64,000 bases of DNA, taken from the NCBI GenBank assembly GCA_963576565.1, contig OY755047.1, forward strand, positions 35,059,851 to 35,123,850, in the 5' to 3' direction. Source of the stretch: Aspidapion aeneum. Lineage: Eukaryota > Arthropoda > Insecta > Coleoptera > Brentidae. A model generated the notes under the pieces. The model was not told where the DNA came from. It saw only the letters and a list, made by a program, of their open reading frames with translations, and did not search any database. Shown piece by piece: positions 23,981 to 35,692 of the stretch. The stretch's first letter is position 1, and each line of letters starts with the position of its first letter. The position numbers and the translations under genes are program-made.

Positions 23981-24148
23981 TTCGGTTCGGTTCGGTTCGG
24001 TTCGGTTCGGTTCGGTTAGGTTCGGTTCGGTTCGGTTCGGTTCGGTTCGGTTCGGTTCGGTTCGGTTCGGTTCGGTTCGGTTCGGTTCGGTTCGGTTCGG
24101 TTCGGTTCGGTTCGGTTCGGTTCGGTAATAATTTCGGTTCGGTTCGGT
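23981..24148. repeat. (TTCGG)n pentanucleotide array with one TTAGG
   Basis: About 29 tandem TTCGG units run to 24126, followed by two short re-starts (TAATAATTTCGGTTCGG). One unit at 24016-24020 is TTAGG, the common arthropod telomere repeat, which differs from TTCGG by one base. Most likely this is a simple microsatellite; an interstitial telomere-like origin cannot be excluded. Confidence 0.9.
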
Positions 24149-24424
24149 AATAATTTGGCGTCGGGTGTGAGGTACTTTCGATTTCATAAAAAACGCATAA
24201 ATGCATTTTCCTTATCCCGCAAAATTTCTAATAGTGTATGCATTTTATTCATTAGTTAAAAATAACTAAAATTTTGCGTAAAACTGATTTTTACAATAAT
24301 TTGTAAAGTCAAAAATTCTGCCAATTTACAAAAGTACAATTTATCCTTAGAGTTATACAAGATGGTTGGTCTATAAAAAGATGGCCCATTTATTTTTTGG
24401 TTGATAAAATGACGATAAAATGAT

Positions 24425-24882
24425 TTGACGGATAAAAAACATGGACCAGGACCAATGACTGTAAGTTCCGAGTTACAAGATGAAAGGCTTATCGACCACC
24501 TGAAAGAAAATCTTCTTGCAACCTCAGTTAAAGCAGTAAATGTGACGATGTTTCCAGATTCCTTAACAACTATTAACAGAAGGGTTAAAAATCTGAAATT
24601 TCATGTCAAGTTGCTGTTAAAACATCTTATTTAACGGAAGAACATGAACTAGCCAGGGCATTTGTCACTAAATACCTAATGTTCGTCAAGATAATGATTT
24701 CTGGAAGAGGGTGGTCCACAGATGAAAAGATATTTCAATCATCTTCAAGCAGCAGAAGAATTTTAGGGTATTGTCCACCAAATTCTAGATTTAATCCAGA
24801 ATACAACAACCAAATTAAGAAAGCTGGATATTTTTATGTAAAATGGCCAAGTATACAATTTGAAGTTTGTCTACCTGTGTAA
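24425..24882 (+). pseudogene. Tc1/mariner-superfamily transposase fragment
   Basis: Two frames separated by one frameshift near 24634 read RLIDHLKENLLATSVKAVNV, TINRRVKNLKFHVK, LTEEHELARAFVTKYL, then the first catalytic aspartate context STDEKIFQSSSSSRR and SRFNPEYNNQIKKAGYF. The middle-to-DEK..F.SS...N.R..P pattern is that of insect Tc1/mariner-type DDE transposases. The N-terminal helix-turn-helix and the last two catalytic acids are missing, and no inverted terminal repeats were found. Confidence 0.7.
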
Positions 24883-25919
24883 GTTTTAAATCGAGAGGAG
24901 GCTTTCTAAAATATAATAAATTTTTCAGCTAATATAGGCGAAAGCCTTGTAAAATTGTTTGTTATATCATATTGCTTAACTTCAAATATCAGCCAGAAAT
25001 AAAATAAAAGAACAGGAATAAGAAACAAAGCGCGCTTAGTACCTTCGCTGTATTAACGCGAAGGTTAAAACTTTGTTAGCCAGGCATAACACTCTAGTCC
25101 CAGCTTCCGCTGCTTGAGTGCACCCGCTGAATCTTGAAACAAAATACAAGCCAAAGAAAGAAGCTGGGAGAAGCTAGAATGTACCGGAATTCACTCACCC
25201 TTCGCACGGGCGACTTTGAGAAGAGCACAGAACACCGACATGAAAATAAAAACCAGCGACGCACATCTAGGCCGGCGAGGGCACGCAAGAGTATTTGTTT
25301 ACATTTTTGTACCGACTTGGCCTCGCCGAGAGTGTAAACCCAGCACTGCACATATATAGAAATGAAGAACTAGGAAAGAGCATCCAAGAAAATGAGTTAA
25401 TTGTAAGAAATACTAACTACACAACAATGCTTCCCCTAATTTTATAATACGCTGAAACTAAGTTTGCCAAAATGTCTTGACATATTTGTTTATTTTTATT
25501 ATGAAAACATTGTCAAATTACAAACTTCGGATGCAAATTCCAAAGTTCCTGGGGCCCATCAGAAGATTTGTCCCATTTAAACGTTGTATGGGAGGATCTT
25601 TTTTATAACATAAATCTTAAAGCATTCCACCGAAGCCCAAAGTCAATGTGATTTGTGCGACGTCATTTGTATATAACTTAAATACGTAGTTGCTAGAAGT
25701 ATTTTTTTTTAAACGAAATACGCCTAATTCTCATTTAATAGCTTAACTCCCAACAAATCCTTATTTAATCCTACGCTTGATCGAAAAATAAGCTCTGTTC
25801 GTATACGCCGCTTTTCTGTTTTGAGCAATTTCCATTGGGGATACATCGGTTAGTAATAAAATTAGGCAAAAGTAAGGGTCTCAATACGATTTAACGTATT
25901 TAGTAAAAATGTAATTTTC
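24883..25919. other. No recognisable gene; one GC-richer block
   Basis: The segment 25030-25350 is richer in GC and open on both strands, but neither translation resembles a protein I know. It may be part of a repeat whose other copies lie outside the window. The rest is AT-rich. Confidence 0.35.
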
Positions 25920-26770
25920 GACAACTCAAATAACTAGTTTGAAAGTTGGGAGTTTATATGGCACACACAGCTTCCACGTCGATTTTATTAACACGAGGAT
26001 TGCCCAACATGGATGTTTTGTTGGGTAAAAATTTGTTTTTTTGTGCTTTGTGCGAACTTGCATTGTCTTAGTGAAGGATGATTCGTCGCTTGGGGTTCGT
26101 TTTTCAAATCTCAGCGATAACTTTTGGCAAACAAATGGTGATATGCCAATCGACAGTAACAGTCCTTTAGGTTCCAGAGGAATTGTTGCTACATGACCTG
26201 CTTTTGTTGGCATTTCTTCATCTTGGAACACCCAAACAGACGACTGTCGTTTATTTTTGGGTTCACGTTTGTATATTTACAAATTATCACCACTGATAAT
26301 GCTGTACACGTATTTCCAGTTTCCTTCCTCAGAGGGGTCTAGAGTTTTCTGATAACAATTGACCCTAGCCTCTTTCTGTTCTTCGTTTAACAGTTGCGAT
26401 AGCCAGCGGGCAACTAATTTTATTACCCCTACCTCTTTGTGACTACTACCTCAATGAAGTCTCAATCTAGCGGTATGTCACATGTCGATCTTCCGTGATG
26501 AGCATGCGCACAGCATCGATGTTTTCCTGGGCGGCAGGCGTTTTTGATGCACCTGGCTTTGGATCGTCGCTAAGGCTAATCCGTCCACGCTCCAGTTTTT
26601 CGTACCAACGAGAAACTGTCGACTGATGTGGTGTTTCATTACCAAAAACAGAAATCAACTCGGCAAGGCATTCTTGTTGAGATAATTTCCTTCGAATGTT
26701 GTAGTAAAAAATTATAGCCCGAAAATGTTCAGAGTTTAATTTAAGTTTTTGACTGATTTGTTAACTTAAG
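25920..26770 (-). pseudogene. mariner-family transposase, decayed
   Basis: Minus-strand pieces in order are NSEHFRAIIFYYNIRRKLSQ and then ECLAELISVFGNETPHQSTV; SRWYEKLERGRISLSDD and ENIDAVRMLITEDRHVTY (26658-26467, the DNA-binding domain); VARWLSQLLNEEQKEARV, then YSIISGDNL with the first catalytic aspartate; GHVATIPLEPK (26231-25926); and, in another frame, a DNASSHK block with the second aspartate. These match mariner (DD34D) transposases. Stops and at least two frameshifts break it, and the third catalytic acid and C-terminus are not seen. Inverted repeat ends were not identified. Confidence 0.85.
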
Positions 26771-27729
26771 AAATTCACTATAGCTATAAAATTATATATG
26801 TGTCGCACTGACGTTTTGAACTTAGGTTAGGTAAAGATTGAGGTTAAGTTTTAGTAACGATATTTGATCAGTGTAGCCCTCTATGTTCCTATATGCAAAA
26901 TATAAAAGAAAGCATTCGTAGGTACTTAAACAAGCTGTGCTTTACAATGGGAAATATTTTAATTGTAACACACTTAACAAAGGCGCGAAAATCCCTGTTC
27001 TAAAAATTATTTTGGCGTTTTACATACTCTAAAACTGCACTTCTAGATTTTGTTTATCAGCTGTCTCTAAAACAACTATCCAAAACGGGAAATCACTATT
27101 TTTTCCACCTACGCAAGTTTCCATTTATAGATTAAATATCAGTACAAAAGGAGACAGCGTGAACAAGGATTCCAATGAAAAAATACCCCGCTAAGCTACT
27201 GATTTATTTGAATATAATATATAAAACACTGAAATTGTTTTTATTATTATTATTAGGTTAGAAACAGTATATTATATATACCTGCCTATAAATATTTTAC
27301 TTACGTTTAAAAAAAATGCAAATTAGCTTTCGCACTGAGATGCCTCCGAGTTCTTTTCAAACCAATATTTCTTTTCTAATCTGATAGAATTCTGATTGTA
27401 TTTGACAAGTCCAAATCACTTAGGTATGTATAATAATATATATTATATTCTTCGTTGTTATCATGTATGATCTGCAATACCGTCTATACATTTTCATAGT
27501 TATCCATACAATATTTCTGAATAAACTGTGTTTCATCTTTTTATGACATTTGTTGAATTTTCTTAGCTGTAAGAAATGAAGTTCGAACTAGATTTATACC
27601 AAAGCGACGTTTTGGTATTTTTCTAGCTTAAGATATTACAATTCATCCAATATGATACCTTCCGAGTAGGTAGCATTCTACAAGTAAAAACTACAATCCT
27701 AATAACTAAGTTACAATATTTATTGTAGT
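26771..27729. other. AT-rich stretch without gene
   Basis: Nothing recognisable beyond short AT tracts. Confidence 0.45.
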
Positions 27730-28510
27730 AGTTGTAGTGAGGGGTAGGCTCTAGTCCTGGTGACTAGGCACATGAAGCGCCCTTTTCGCCACCCCCAGGC
27801 ATCCCCCCCACTGCGTCCTTCTTTTGCTAAAGAATCTGCCCGTTTTCTAAACAAAAGCCAAAATGTCGGCTCACCTTAGATTCACAAGATCCTCCGTCTC
27901 AAAGGCTTCCTTTTCAAATACCTCTCTCCTTGCCCCCATGTATGCTTCACATGATAAGAGGAAATGTGCCGAGCTCTCGTCCTCGGCCCAATGTCGCTCG
28001 CACGTCGCTTCCTCATACTACTCTTCGCCAAGTGTCCTTGTAGAACGCCGTGTCCGATGAGGACTTCCACTATGACTCCTACCTCTCTTTGTGTTCTACG
28101 GAGCAGCCAGTCCCTACGGGACCTGCTGAATCGTGTCACACACTCCTTCACTTATCTGGTGTTTCCTGTGTTGGTCCATTCCTTTTGTATCTCTTTTTAG
28201 GCCCACTCTGTTAAGGCCGACTTCATCTAGCCCTAGGAGAGGCTCTGACCCGACGTATTTTTGCCGGGAACCACCCCTGGAAATTTTGTCCGCTTTCTCG
28301 ATTCCTGGGACTTCGATGTGGCCCAAGACCCATACGAGCTCCACCTCTTTTATTCCTGTAGTGTATCCGCGCATCCCTAAACACAACTCGCGGGTATGGT
28401 GGGTTTGCACAGTACTTTCAACGCGGCTTAACTGTCTGAATAGATACCGAAGCGCTTTCCTGTTTCGTTTCTACTTTCTTCTTCCCATATTACCGCCATC
28501 GCCAGTATAG
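27730..28510 (-). pseudogene. RNase H and zinc-knuckle end of an I/R1-like LINE
   Basis: Minus-strand reading begins with a degenerate RNase H (MAVIWEEESRN, FGIYSDS with a catalytic aspartate followed by a stop, then VELVWVLGHIEVPGIEKADK and EPLLGLDEVGLN). It continues with RDWLLRRTQREVGVIVEVL and GHGVLQGHLAK, then, in another frame, CERHWAEDESSAHFLLSCEAY, a C/H...H...C finger. RNase H followed by such a finger is the C-terminal layout of I, R1, LOA and Outcast-type LINEs. A 3' UTR rich in CCCC and CTACAACTACTACAA extends to about 27730. The 5' part is truncated at about 28510, where a Penelope-like copy begins. Confidence 0.78.
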
Positions 28511-28522
28511 CGTAGACCAGAA

Positions 28523-29187
28523 GAGAGATAAATTAATAAACTCAACGATCTCTAAAATTAAAAACAAACCAAATGTAGCCAAGTCTCAAAATAATATTCC
28601 ATTGAGTGTTATTAATATTCCATATATTCAAGGGATTTCAAAAAAACATAAGACGAATAGCCAAACACTCTAATATAAAAACAATATTTTCATCGAAAAA
28701 TACGAAATACGAGTTTTGTAACTAAAACGAAACCAGAAAATTCCTCAAATAATAAAGAATTTATTTACCAAATCCCGTGCGAGTGTGGTAAATCATATGT
28801 AGGTGGAACGAAGCGCCCTCTTCTTGTTAGATTAAATGAACCTCTAAAAAGTATCCAAGTAGGGGATATAATTAAAAATTCAGTTTAAAGAATTGGCGAA
28901 AACGAAAGTTTATAACTGCGTTTATAATGCAGAATAAAGAAGTTTTCAGTCAACAAAGCACGGACATACCAAACATATGGAAAACAAGCATCTTAGGATT
29001 AAAAGGGGGCTAGCCGTCACACCTGACTGCACACCAAGTAGTGAAAGTAGTAGTTGGTAGACTGGAATGTTTAGTTTATACTTGCAAACGGTTAGAGATG
29101 GTTACTAATCGAAACGTCGAATTAAAATAAATAAAGACAATAGAAGTCCGAAATTAAGTTTCTACTCAATCACTGTCTACGAGTTTC
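28523..29187 (+). mobile_element. Penelope-like element, 3' end with GIY-YIG domain
   Basis: Plus-strand reading gives KLINSTISKIKNKPNVAKSQ, then NNIPLSVINIPYIQGIS, then (after frame changes) FIYQIPCECGKSYVGGTKRP and LLVRLNEPLKSIQVGDI. This is the GIY-YIG nuclease start: Y in IYQ, then YVG. The 3' region has TTAAAATAAATAAAGACAAT and ends near TCTACGAGTTTC, matching the minus-strand copy at 20986. It is 5'-truncated next to the RNase H LINE at 28510. Confidence 0.82.
29091..29118 (+). ncRNA. Hammerhead-like fold at the Penelope 3' end
   Basis: TTAGAGA, one bulged T, helix II GGTT/AATC with loop ACT, GAAAC, then GTC. Helix II pairs fully if a G-U wobble is allowed. Box 1 departs from CUGANGA, so it is likely inactive. 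Its placement just before TTAAAATAAATAAAG equals that in the 21051-21078 copy. Confidence 0.4.
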
Positions 29188-29388
29188 TTTCAAAGATATG
29201 AAAACCACTCCTTATAGGCCAGTCATTAGCCTTGCAAAAGGTGGTGTGGTCCCGATTTTGGCATATGTTGTTCATATTGGATTCCTGAAAAAAATTGAGT
29301 TTTCGACCTTGGGGGGGCCGGCTTCCCCGCCAAATTAACAAAAACCTTTTTCGTGCACACTAAATCCAAGATGGCATTCACCAAGTAT

Positions 29389-29500
29389 ACAGTAGACTGG
29401 ATTATTAGATTACACTTCAAACCTGTTAGAAACGCCCTCCTAATCGCAATGTTGTATTTAAAATAAATAAGGGCAATTCCGAAATCTTATTTCTGCTTCT
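29389..29500 (+). mobile_element. Second Penelope-like 3' tail
   Basis: ATTACACTTCAAACCTGTTAG, a degenerate CTAATCGCAATGTT, TTAAAATAAATAAGGGCAAT and CCGAAATCTTATTTCTG repeat the tail of the element ending at 29187. Another plus-strand tail fragment (TTTTAAAATAAATAAAGGCA) is at about 22098-22190, abutting the minus-strand Penelope copy. Confidence 0.6.
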
Positions 29501-31029
29501 AATTTATATAGTTAGTATATACAAGCTATTATCTTTTGTTCTACTAAGATATACATTAATACATATTATACTGCTTTAACTAAGTTGCAATCTACTTTAT
29601 TGGCGTTGCTAATGTCTGAAAGGGGTTGAAGATATTTTCAAATAAATTTTGATTGGACTTTATTGGAGCTTAATGCTTTCGAGGCTTTTAACTATCTTAC
29701 TAAGCTTTTATGGCTTTGACGAAAAGATGCCTTTGAGCGACTTTCCATGAAGATGGCTGAATACCGATAATTCGACTTCTTTTATCGCCGATAGCACAAC
29801 TGGATACATTTTAAATGGTGTTAACTTAAGTACTTTAAAAGTGAAAATAGCTAGGATATTTATTTTTCTTTATGGTCTAAAAATAAATGCATGTTTTTTC
29901 TTTAACAGGAACTTTTGTACAAGAAAAAATATATGATAAGAACGTGAAATTTCCCAACTTTTCAACGAAGAAAGGCATCGAAAATATTAAATTCGGGAAA
30001 ACGTTAATGGTTTTTCCGATAAAATTATTTTTCGAATTTACTTCCTCATTAAAGGTTTCTATAATATCTAAAATAAAATGGAACTTTATTTCTCTAATTC
30101 TCATTTGGATATTGCAAAATTCACGACCATAGTGTTTGATTGCAAGACTTTGTGATCGGTTCTAAGACCGGGCTAGAGACCTTACTGACTGTACTGGGGT
30201 CTGGCTCTTAAAGACTGCATGTCACTCTTCTCAAGTTACGTCAACTTAAACACTTCTTGGCTTATTCTGGCACCTGTCTTGTACTTTCTCAAAACACGCT
30301 GCGAAATCTTTTTATTTTGCTTGCCATTACAACTCTTTGTAGTGCCAAAATGTCCGACTGTATTTTCTATAAGGGGTCTAATATTCTTCAGATTTTTGTA
30401 CAGGGGATTTTTTGTTTTGGTTGCGTTTGGTCTCCTCACCAATTGTGTGGACAGTCGATATTTTAGTTCTCATTTACTTGTTTAAGCTAATGCATTGTTT
30501 ACCTGTGTTTGGCTTATTTTATATCTATCTACTTTTTTGTAATTTTATGACACCATATCCTTCCAGGCCCTTACAATAGTGTAGTTTTTATTCTACTTGC
30601 TTTTTAAGTACATAAAATCCCGTCGCACAAAGGCTGTTTATTATTCAAATTCTTCCTCTCTTGGACGTTCATATCCTGACCAAAGGTTATCCACTTCTCT
30701 GGGTAAATCCTCGGTCTCCCATTACATGTACTTTTTTCCAAGTTTCTTAAAGATTACATAAAATGCCCCAGGGTTTCGTGAAAACCAAACGAATAGTTCC
30801 CTAGTTGCAGTTACCAAAATCTTAACCAGCGTTTGAGCATTAAATTTCAATCGATTTTGTAAAGTAATTTTAATTTAGCTTAGCCTTTAAATTTATTTAA
30901 CTCAAACATTCCTAACTTACCACTAATAGTAAAATATGTTATTATTATTATCATCTAACCATCTTCATTGGTCTACCATATAATATAATTCTAATGTATA
31001 TGTCTTCTTCGCAACAATTATAATAAAAG
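29501..31029. other. AT-rich stretch without gene
   Basis: Several open segments of 60-90 codons exist on both strands at 29880-30485, but they mirror each other and show no domain. Confidence 0.4.
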
Positions 31030-32590
31030 GTTGGCCTTAGCCGGTCTTAGTCACCCTTAATGTGCCTTGTGCGGTGAGAGCAATTGCAACGACGCCCAGT
31101 TTTGGTCAAAGTGTTAGCCTTTGGGAAAAGCGTGAACTATCTGTTAGTCACACGACTCAGTACATGAAATATTCAAGGTATGATTCAACCATGTAAACTA
31201 GAGAACACAATTCAAGAAATGAACAGACTAGACATAAGCATCTTGGGAGTTTCCGAAGCGAGATGGCCTGGATCGGATAAACATATAATCGACAATAAGA
31301 CCATGTATTTCTCTGGCAACTAAGATGGTAGTCATTGTATTGAATAAAGGCTCACTTAAACATCACATTCAAAACCACAAAAGGGTCAGATATTGAAAGA
31401 GAGGTATTTTATGAAGACATTAAAAAGCATTCAGCACTACGAATTAGAGAGAATACAATTATAATAGGAGACTTTAATGCAAAGCTTGGCAGTGGCCAGT
31501 GCAGAACCTAGTGGGGAAATCTGGTCTGGGAGATCGAAACTAGCGTTTGGATCACTCTGTCAAGAAAGTAGCTTTGTTGTGACAAATACCTTTTATATGT
31601 AATCCAAAACCAGACTAAGTATATACTTGGAAATCTCCAGCAAATATAAAACAAATAACAAAATAGTCCGAAATTAAATAGACTATATCCTCATTAAAGA
31701 AAGATATCGAAATGCGGTCAAATCAGTTAAGGCTTTTCCCGGCGCAGATGTAGGGTCAGATCACAATCCAATAATTTCCAATATAGAAATAAAATGTTCT
31801 CTCGCCTGTTCTATTTAATGCCTACTCCAAATAAATCCAAGAAAGAGTGATAGACAATGACAAAACAGGTATAAAAATAAATGTAGTTGCTATAATTGTT
31901 TAAAGATATGCTGATGATACTGTGATTTTAGCTGAAAGTCTTGAAGATCTACAAAGAATCATGGACAAACTTTTGCGATACAGCGAAGAGTATGGCCTTA
32001 CACTCAATACAAATAAAAGGAAGTTTATGAGAATAACAAGGAAAACACAAAATAATAAGAAACAGCTATATGTCAAAGAACAACCTACCGAGCAAGTGGA
32101 AAAACACACATGTCTTGGGATCACAGTTACTTGTAATAACGACTACACCAAAGAAACAAAAGTGCGCATTAAAAAGGCAAGGTCAAATTTCAACAGCATG
32201 CAATAGAAGTCCATGCTTAAAACTGAGACTATGACTAGCTAGATGTTGTGTTTTTACGACTCTGCTTTATGGGACACAAAACGCAGAAATAATTAGTTGA
32301 GCCTTCTAAATGTGGGTGTACAGAAGAATGCTGAACGTATCATGGGTAGATCGAATAACAAACAAAGAAATACTTTTTCGACTGGGCATCATTAAAGAAT
32401 AAGTGCGAACAATTAAAAGCAGGAAACTTCAATATATTGGCCATGTGAGTCTAAGACCAACATATGCCCTGCTCAAACTAAACATGCAAGGCAAAATTCA
32501 AGGAACACGAAATGTAGGCAGAAGAAGAATTTCCTGGCTGCGAATGATGATCGCCAATCTTTTTAGTGGACGTGGAACCTAGAATCCAGC
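31030..32590 (+). pseudogene. Internally deleted RTE-like LINE (endonuclease plus RT C-terminus)
   Basis: Plus-strand reading runs from an apurinic endonuclease (MNRLDISILGVSEARWPGSD; IGDFNAKLGS near 31470; RYRNAVKSVKAFPGADV then GSDHNPI near 31757) almost directly into the late RT region (LFNAYSNKIQERVIDN; RYADDTVILAESLEDLQ near 31905, with both catalytic aspartates). The C-terminal block follows (WVYRRMLNVSWVDRITNKE, RKLQYIGHV, QGKIQGTRNVGRRRISWL, ending near 32578). The N-terminal RT, about 1.2 kb in relatives, is missing between 31800 and 31815. Several frameshifts and stops make it inactive. The clade is inferred from the endonuclease and C-terminal style. Confidence 0.8.
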
Positions 32591-33597
32591 ATCATATTCA
32601 AATGCAAAAACTGTACAATACGAAAAAGATAAAGGAAAAGACGCCAAGAATGTCCCCTGAGCGCAAAAGTTAGTTATAGTCCTGTTTATAAAGGAACATT
32701 CTTTGAAGCGAAATGCCATTTTGACGCTGTTAAGCGTGAAGTTTCCACCGATGTCCATCGGGATCAAATTTGTTTCGGAACTATGTTCACGGCGGAGCGT
32801 ATTGGAAATTTTCGTCTTATGGGATCTAGACATATTTCGTATATGTCGCATGGAGAGTGTATTTTGCACAAAAGTTTCCATGTGCTATGAAAAGAGGATC
32901 AAACAAACTTATGAAAACAAGAAAATTGGAAAAATTATTATTATTAAAATGTAATATAAATGTCGTGGGCTTTTCAACACGAACGTAAATAATTTTATTT
33001 GCTGGGACTAAACAACGTATCTAATTTAAGGAATTTCAACAATGATTTCTCGAGAACTGTCTACTATTTAAACACGCCTACAAAATACGTTGATTTAGTT
33101 TCCAACGAGAAAACCTTTTGACAATTTTTGGTACAGTGTACCTCCTACGCGGGTTAATTATTACCCCTAGAATTCAGTGGCAGTGTGGCAATTGGGTATA
33201 GTGATATATTGTTTTTACAAAGGCTTTTTGGGATTTTATAGAGTAGGTCAATCAATTAGATCAAGCCATGTCAACTTTGAAAATAAATCTCGAAAAATAA
33301 TTACCTGATTTCAAAAAAAAACTAAATATAAGATAATAAAAATATACTTTAAATTATGGCATCACACCACTTTGCCCGTTCAAATTCTAAGGGTGACATA
33401 GAAGTCAACAACAACAAAAATCCAAACAAAACTCTAAAATCAAATACTCCATATTTTTAAAACTTCTAAACCCAATAAGCCCAAACCCTTCAATAGACAG
33501 AAAAGGTATACATAGTTGTTAAAACATGATTTAAATCCAGCCTGAGGTAAAATCTTTTTGTTAGATTATTTTTCTTATTAAATCCTTACCCTTATGT
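32591..33597. other. No recognisable gene
   Basis: Moderately AT-rich. The opposed open segments at 32579-32954 overlap each other and have no domain. Confidence 0.4.
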
Positions 33598-33668
33598 CAC
33601 TTAATTCTCCCCGTTATATAATACCTATGTCGCTAAAAATAACCTTTCTGATTTTCAGTTTCGCTTGA

Positions 33669-35692
33669 TATTAGCAGCGTTCCATCACCCCGTTCGAAAA
33701 TCTTAAAACTGTTCGAAAAATCCTAATGCGCGCGCAAAAACTGTCCAAAAACATGTAGCATATGCAAGAGAGTTAAATTCACTCACGTGACTAAAAGAAA
33801 GGGTAGGTTTCGTGGTGTCACGTAAAGATAGATCGAAGGCAACGTATGAATTCGAGAGCATGAAATTAAAGTTGCACATAGAAAGGATTACACAATTACA
33901 TAGGATTATCATAATACATTTTTAATTTTAGTTCTTTAAAATGCAGATAAAACTACATTAATTTAATTGATATTTACAAACTATAAACCACTACAGACTG
34001 CCTAATAAACCAAATATACCAAAAATTAAAACAAACTTGCATTAGCACATATTTTTTGGCGAAACTTGAAAAAGATTTATTTTTTCTAATATTACAAGTT
34101 TTATGTGAAAATTTTATATTTATTTATTTGTATTTTGTAATTTGATTTATACAAAATATTTGTGAAATTACCTACATATTATAGAAAGCCTTAATATTCA
34201 CAAAGTTTTTGTGATTTTATACATTTTTGGGAAATAGAGATAGAGATACTTCTAAAAAGTGAGGAAAATCACATTTTGTAGCTTGTAGTTTGGTACGTAT
34301 ACAGGGTGTCCCATAACTTAGGGGCCATAGTGCAGCAGGTGATAAAAGTTTATATAACATGGGGGTCAACATACATCTGTTTTTAATAAATAGGATTTTT
34401 AAAGTTAGAGGAGTGGGGAGAAAAACGATTTAGAAAAAAAATCAAATCTGTCACAGCCAGCTGAATACACAGCTAATTGTAATTCAAAAATGTGGTGTTC
34501 TTGTTTTGATAAAAATTCAAGTTAAAAAGATACAGGCTGTCAAAACACCCTCCAAAAATGTATAAAAAATAATAATATTTTAAAAAATTAATTTTTGCTG
34601 ATTTATTCTTTTAAAAAATTTCAATTATATTTTATTACAATGTCTCGCTAGAGACTTGTTTTTATTAACAAAAAATATTTAAAAAAACTGCGTTTAAAAA
34701 TTAGTTTTTTTCTAAAAAAAATTGACTAATTTTTTTAAAATTATTTTTATTTTAATTTATTGCTCTTGTCCTAATACAGGACTTTACCCAAATTCATATT
34801 TTTACTGCGTTTTTTTAAGCTATTGTCAAAAAAGTTTAAAAAATCGCCAATTTTGATGCTCTGTATCTCGACAAATAAAGAGTTTTGATCCATGCATTAT
34901 AGGAACTTTTTATCAGACATGACCTCCTCTATTACCTGTTGGCCTATGGCTCTTAAGTTATGGGACACCCCTCTTCTTTTAACTGTTAGTTCACAGGTCA
35001 CCGGGATTTGCTGCGTTCAGGGTAAACCCTTATGTTTCTATTCCTATCCAATCACCTGCTAAACTAGTTTTTCTTTTTCTAAGCAGGTTAACCTTGGTCA
35101 TTATAGCTTTATTTCATGTGGTATACCTACAATATTTCGCAGTCCCGTAGTAATAAAAATTAAGAGGCTCTTGCAAAAAGATCAACAGATGCTGCAGATG
35201 TTGCACAATTTTTTTTTGGAAATTTAAAAAATATTTGTATATTTATGTAGCTTTCCCGGCATTTGGTCACGTGTTAAAATTGGTTGTGAAACTTAATTTA
35301 TTTTGATAAAAATTTTAATTTTTTGGGTTATTGATTATTTATTGTTTTTTAAATTTTCTCAGACAAATGAAAATTTAATTTAATTTTATGGTATATTTTT
35401 ATCTCAGGTGCTGTAAACTAGAGATATGTGTGTTTTACATACAATTTGTCCAATGCAACATATGACAAACATAGACAAAGAAAAGAGAGAGAGAGGGAGA
35501 GAGAGACCAATCATTTCCAATGCGCCTGTTTTCAATCCTTGTATTTCAGAGGAGTCCGAAGCCGGTTTAAGTGGCCTGATCGAACGGAAAACTGACTGTC
35601 CGATAATAGTACAACGTCGACCTGGAACGCTAATAGGATTTTTAGGACGGTTTTATGACTGTCGAAAGGCCTGATGGAACGTAACTATTGTT
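33669..35692. mobile_element. TIR element family X, copy A, with nested MITE
   Basis: The ends contain GTTCCATCA (33679) and its inverse TGATGGAAC (ending 35680), with weaker similarity extending outward to about 33669 and 35692. The interior is homologous over its whole length to 41355-43136 (for example AAAGAAAGGGTAGGTTT, GATCGAAGGCAACG, ATCAACAGATGCTGCAGATG and AGTACAACGTCGACCTGGAACG in the same order). The 670-bp element at 34300-34970 is inserted in this copy only. No protein is recognisable, so it is non-autonomous or very decayed. Confidence 0.75.
34300..34970. mobile_element. MITE with TIR CAGGGTGTCCCATAACTTA, in copy A
   Basis: The left end TACAGGGTGTCCCATAACTT is matched by AAGTTATGGGACACCC at the right (to 34970; the last bases have decayed). 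The interior is AT-rich and noncoding. The homologous site in copy B (about 42520) lacks it, which defines the insertion. The CAGGGTG-type end with a TA target suggests a Tc1/mariner-like MITE; this is inferred. Confidence 0.75.

Noticed and set aside
23857..24206. Frames encoding RTEPN/GSVRF repeats
   Set aside because: They are translations of the TTCGG array, not a protein.
27864..28510. Plus-strand frames overlapping the RNase H region
   Set aside because: The minus strand carries recognisable RNase H and finger motifs; the plus-strand frames are shadows.
29877..30485. Several opposed 65-90-codon frames
   Set aside because: Mirror-image frames in AT-rich DNA with no recognisable motif.
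31905..31935. CTGATGA at 31910 as a hammerhead core
   Set aside because: It is the codon string of the RT YADDT motif.
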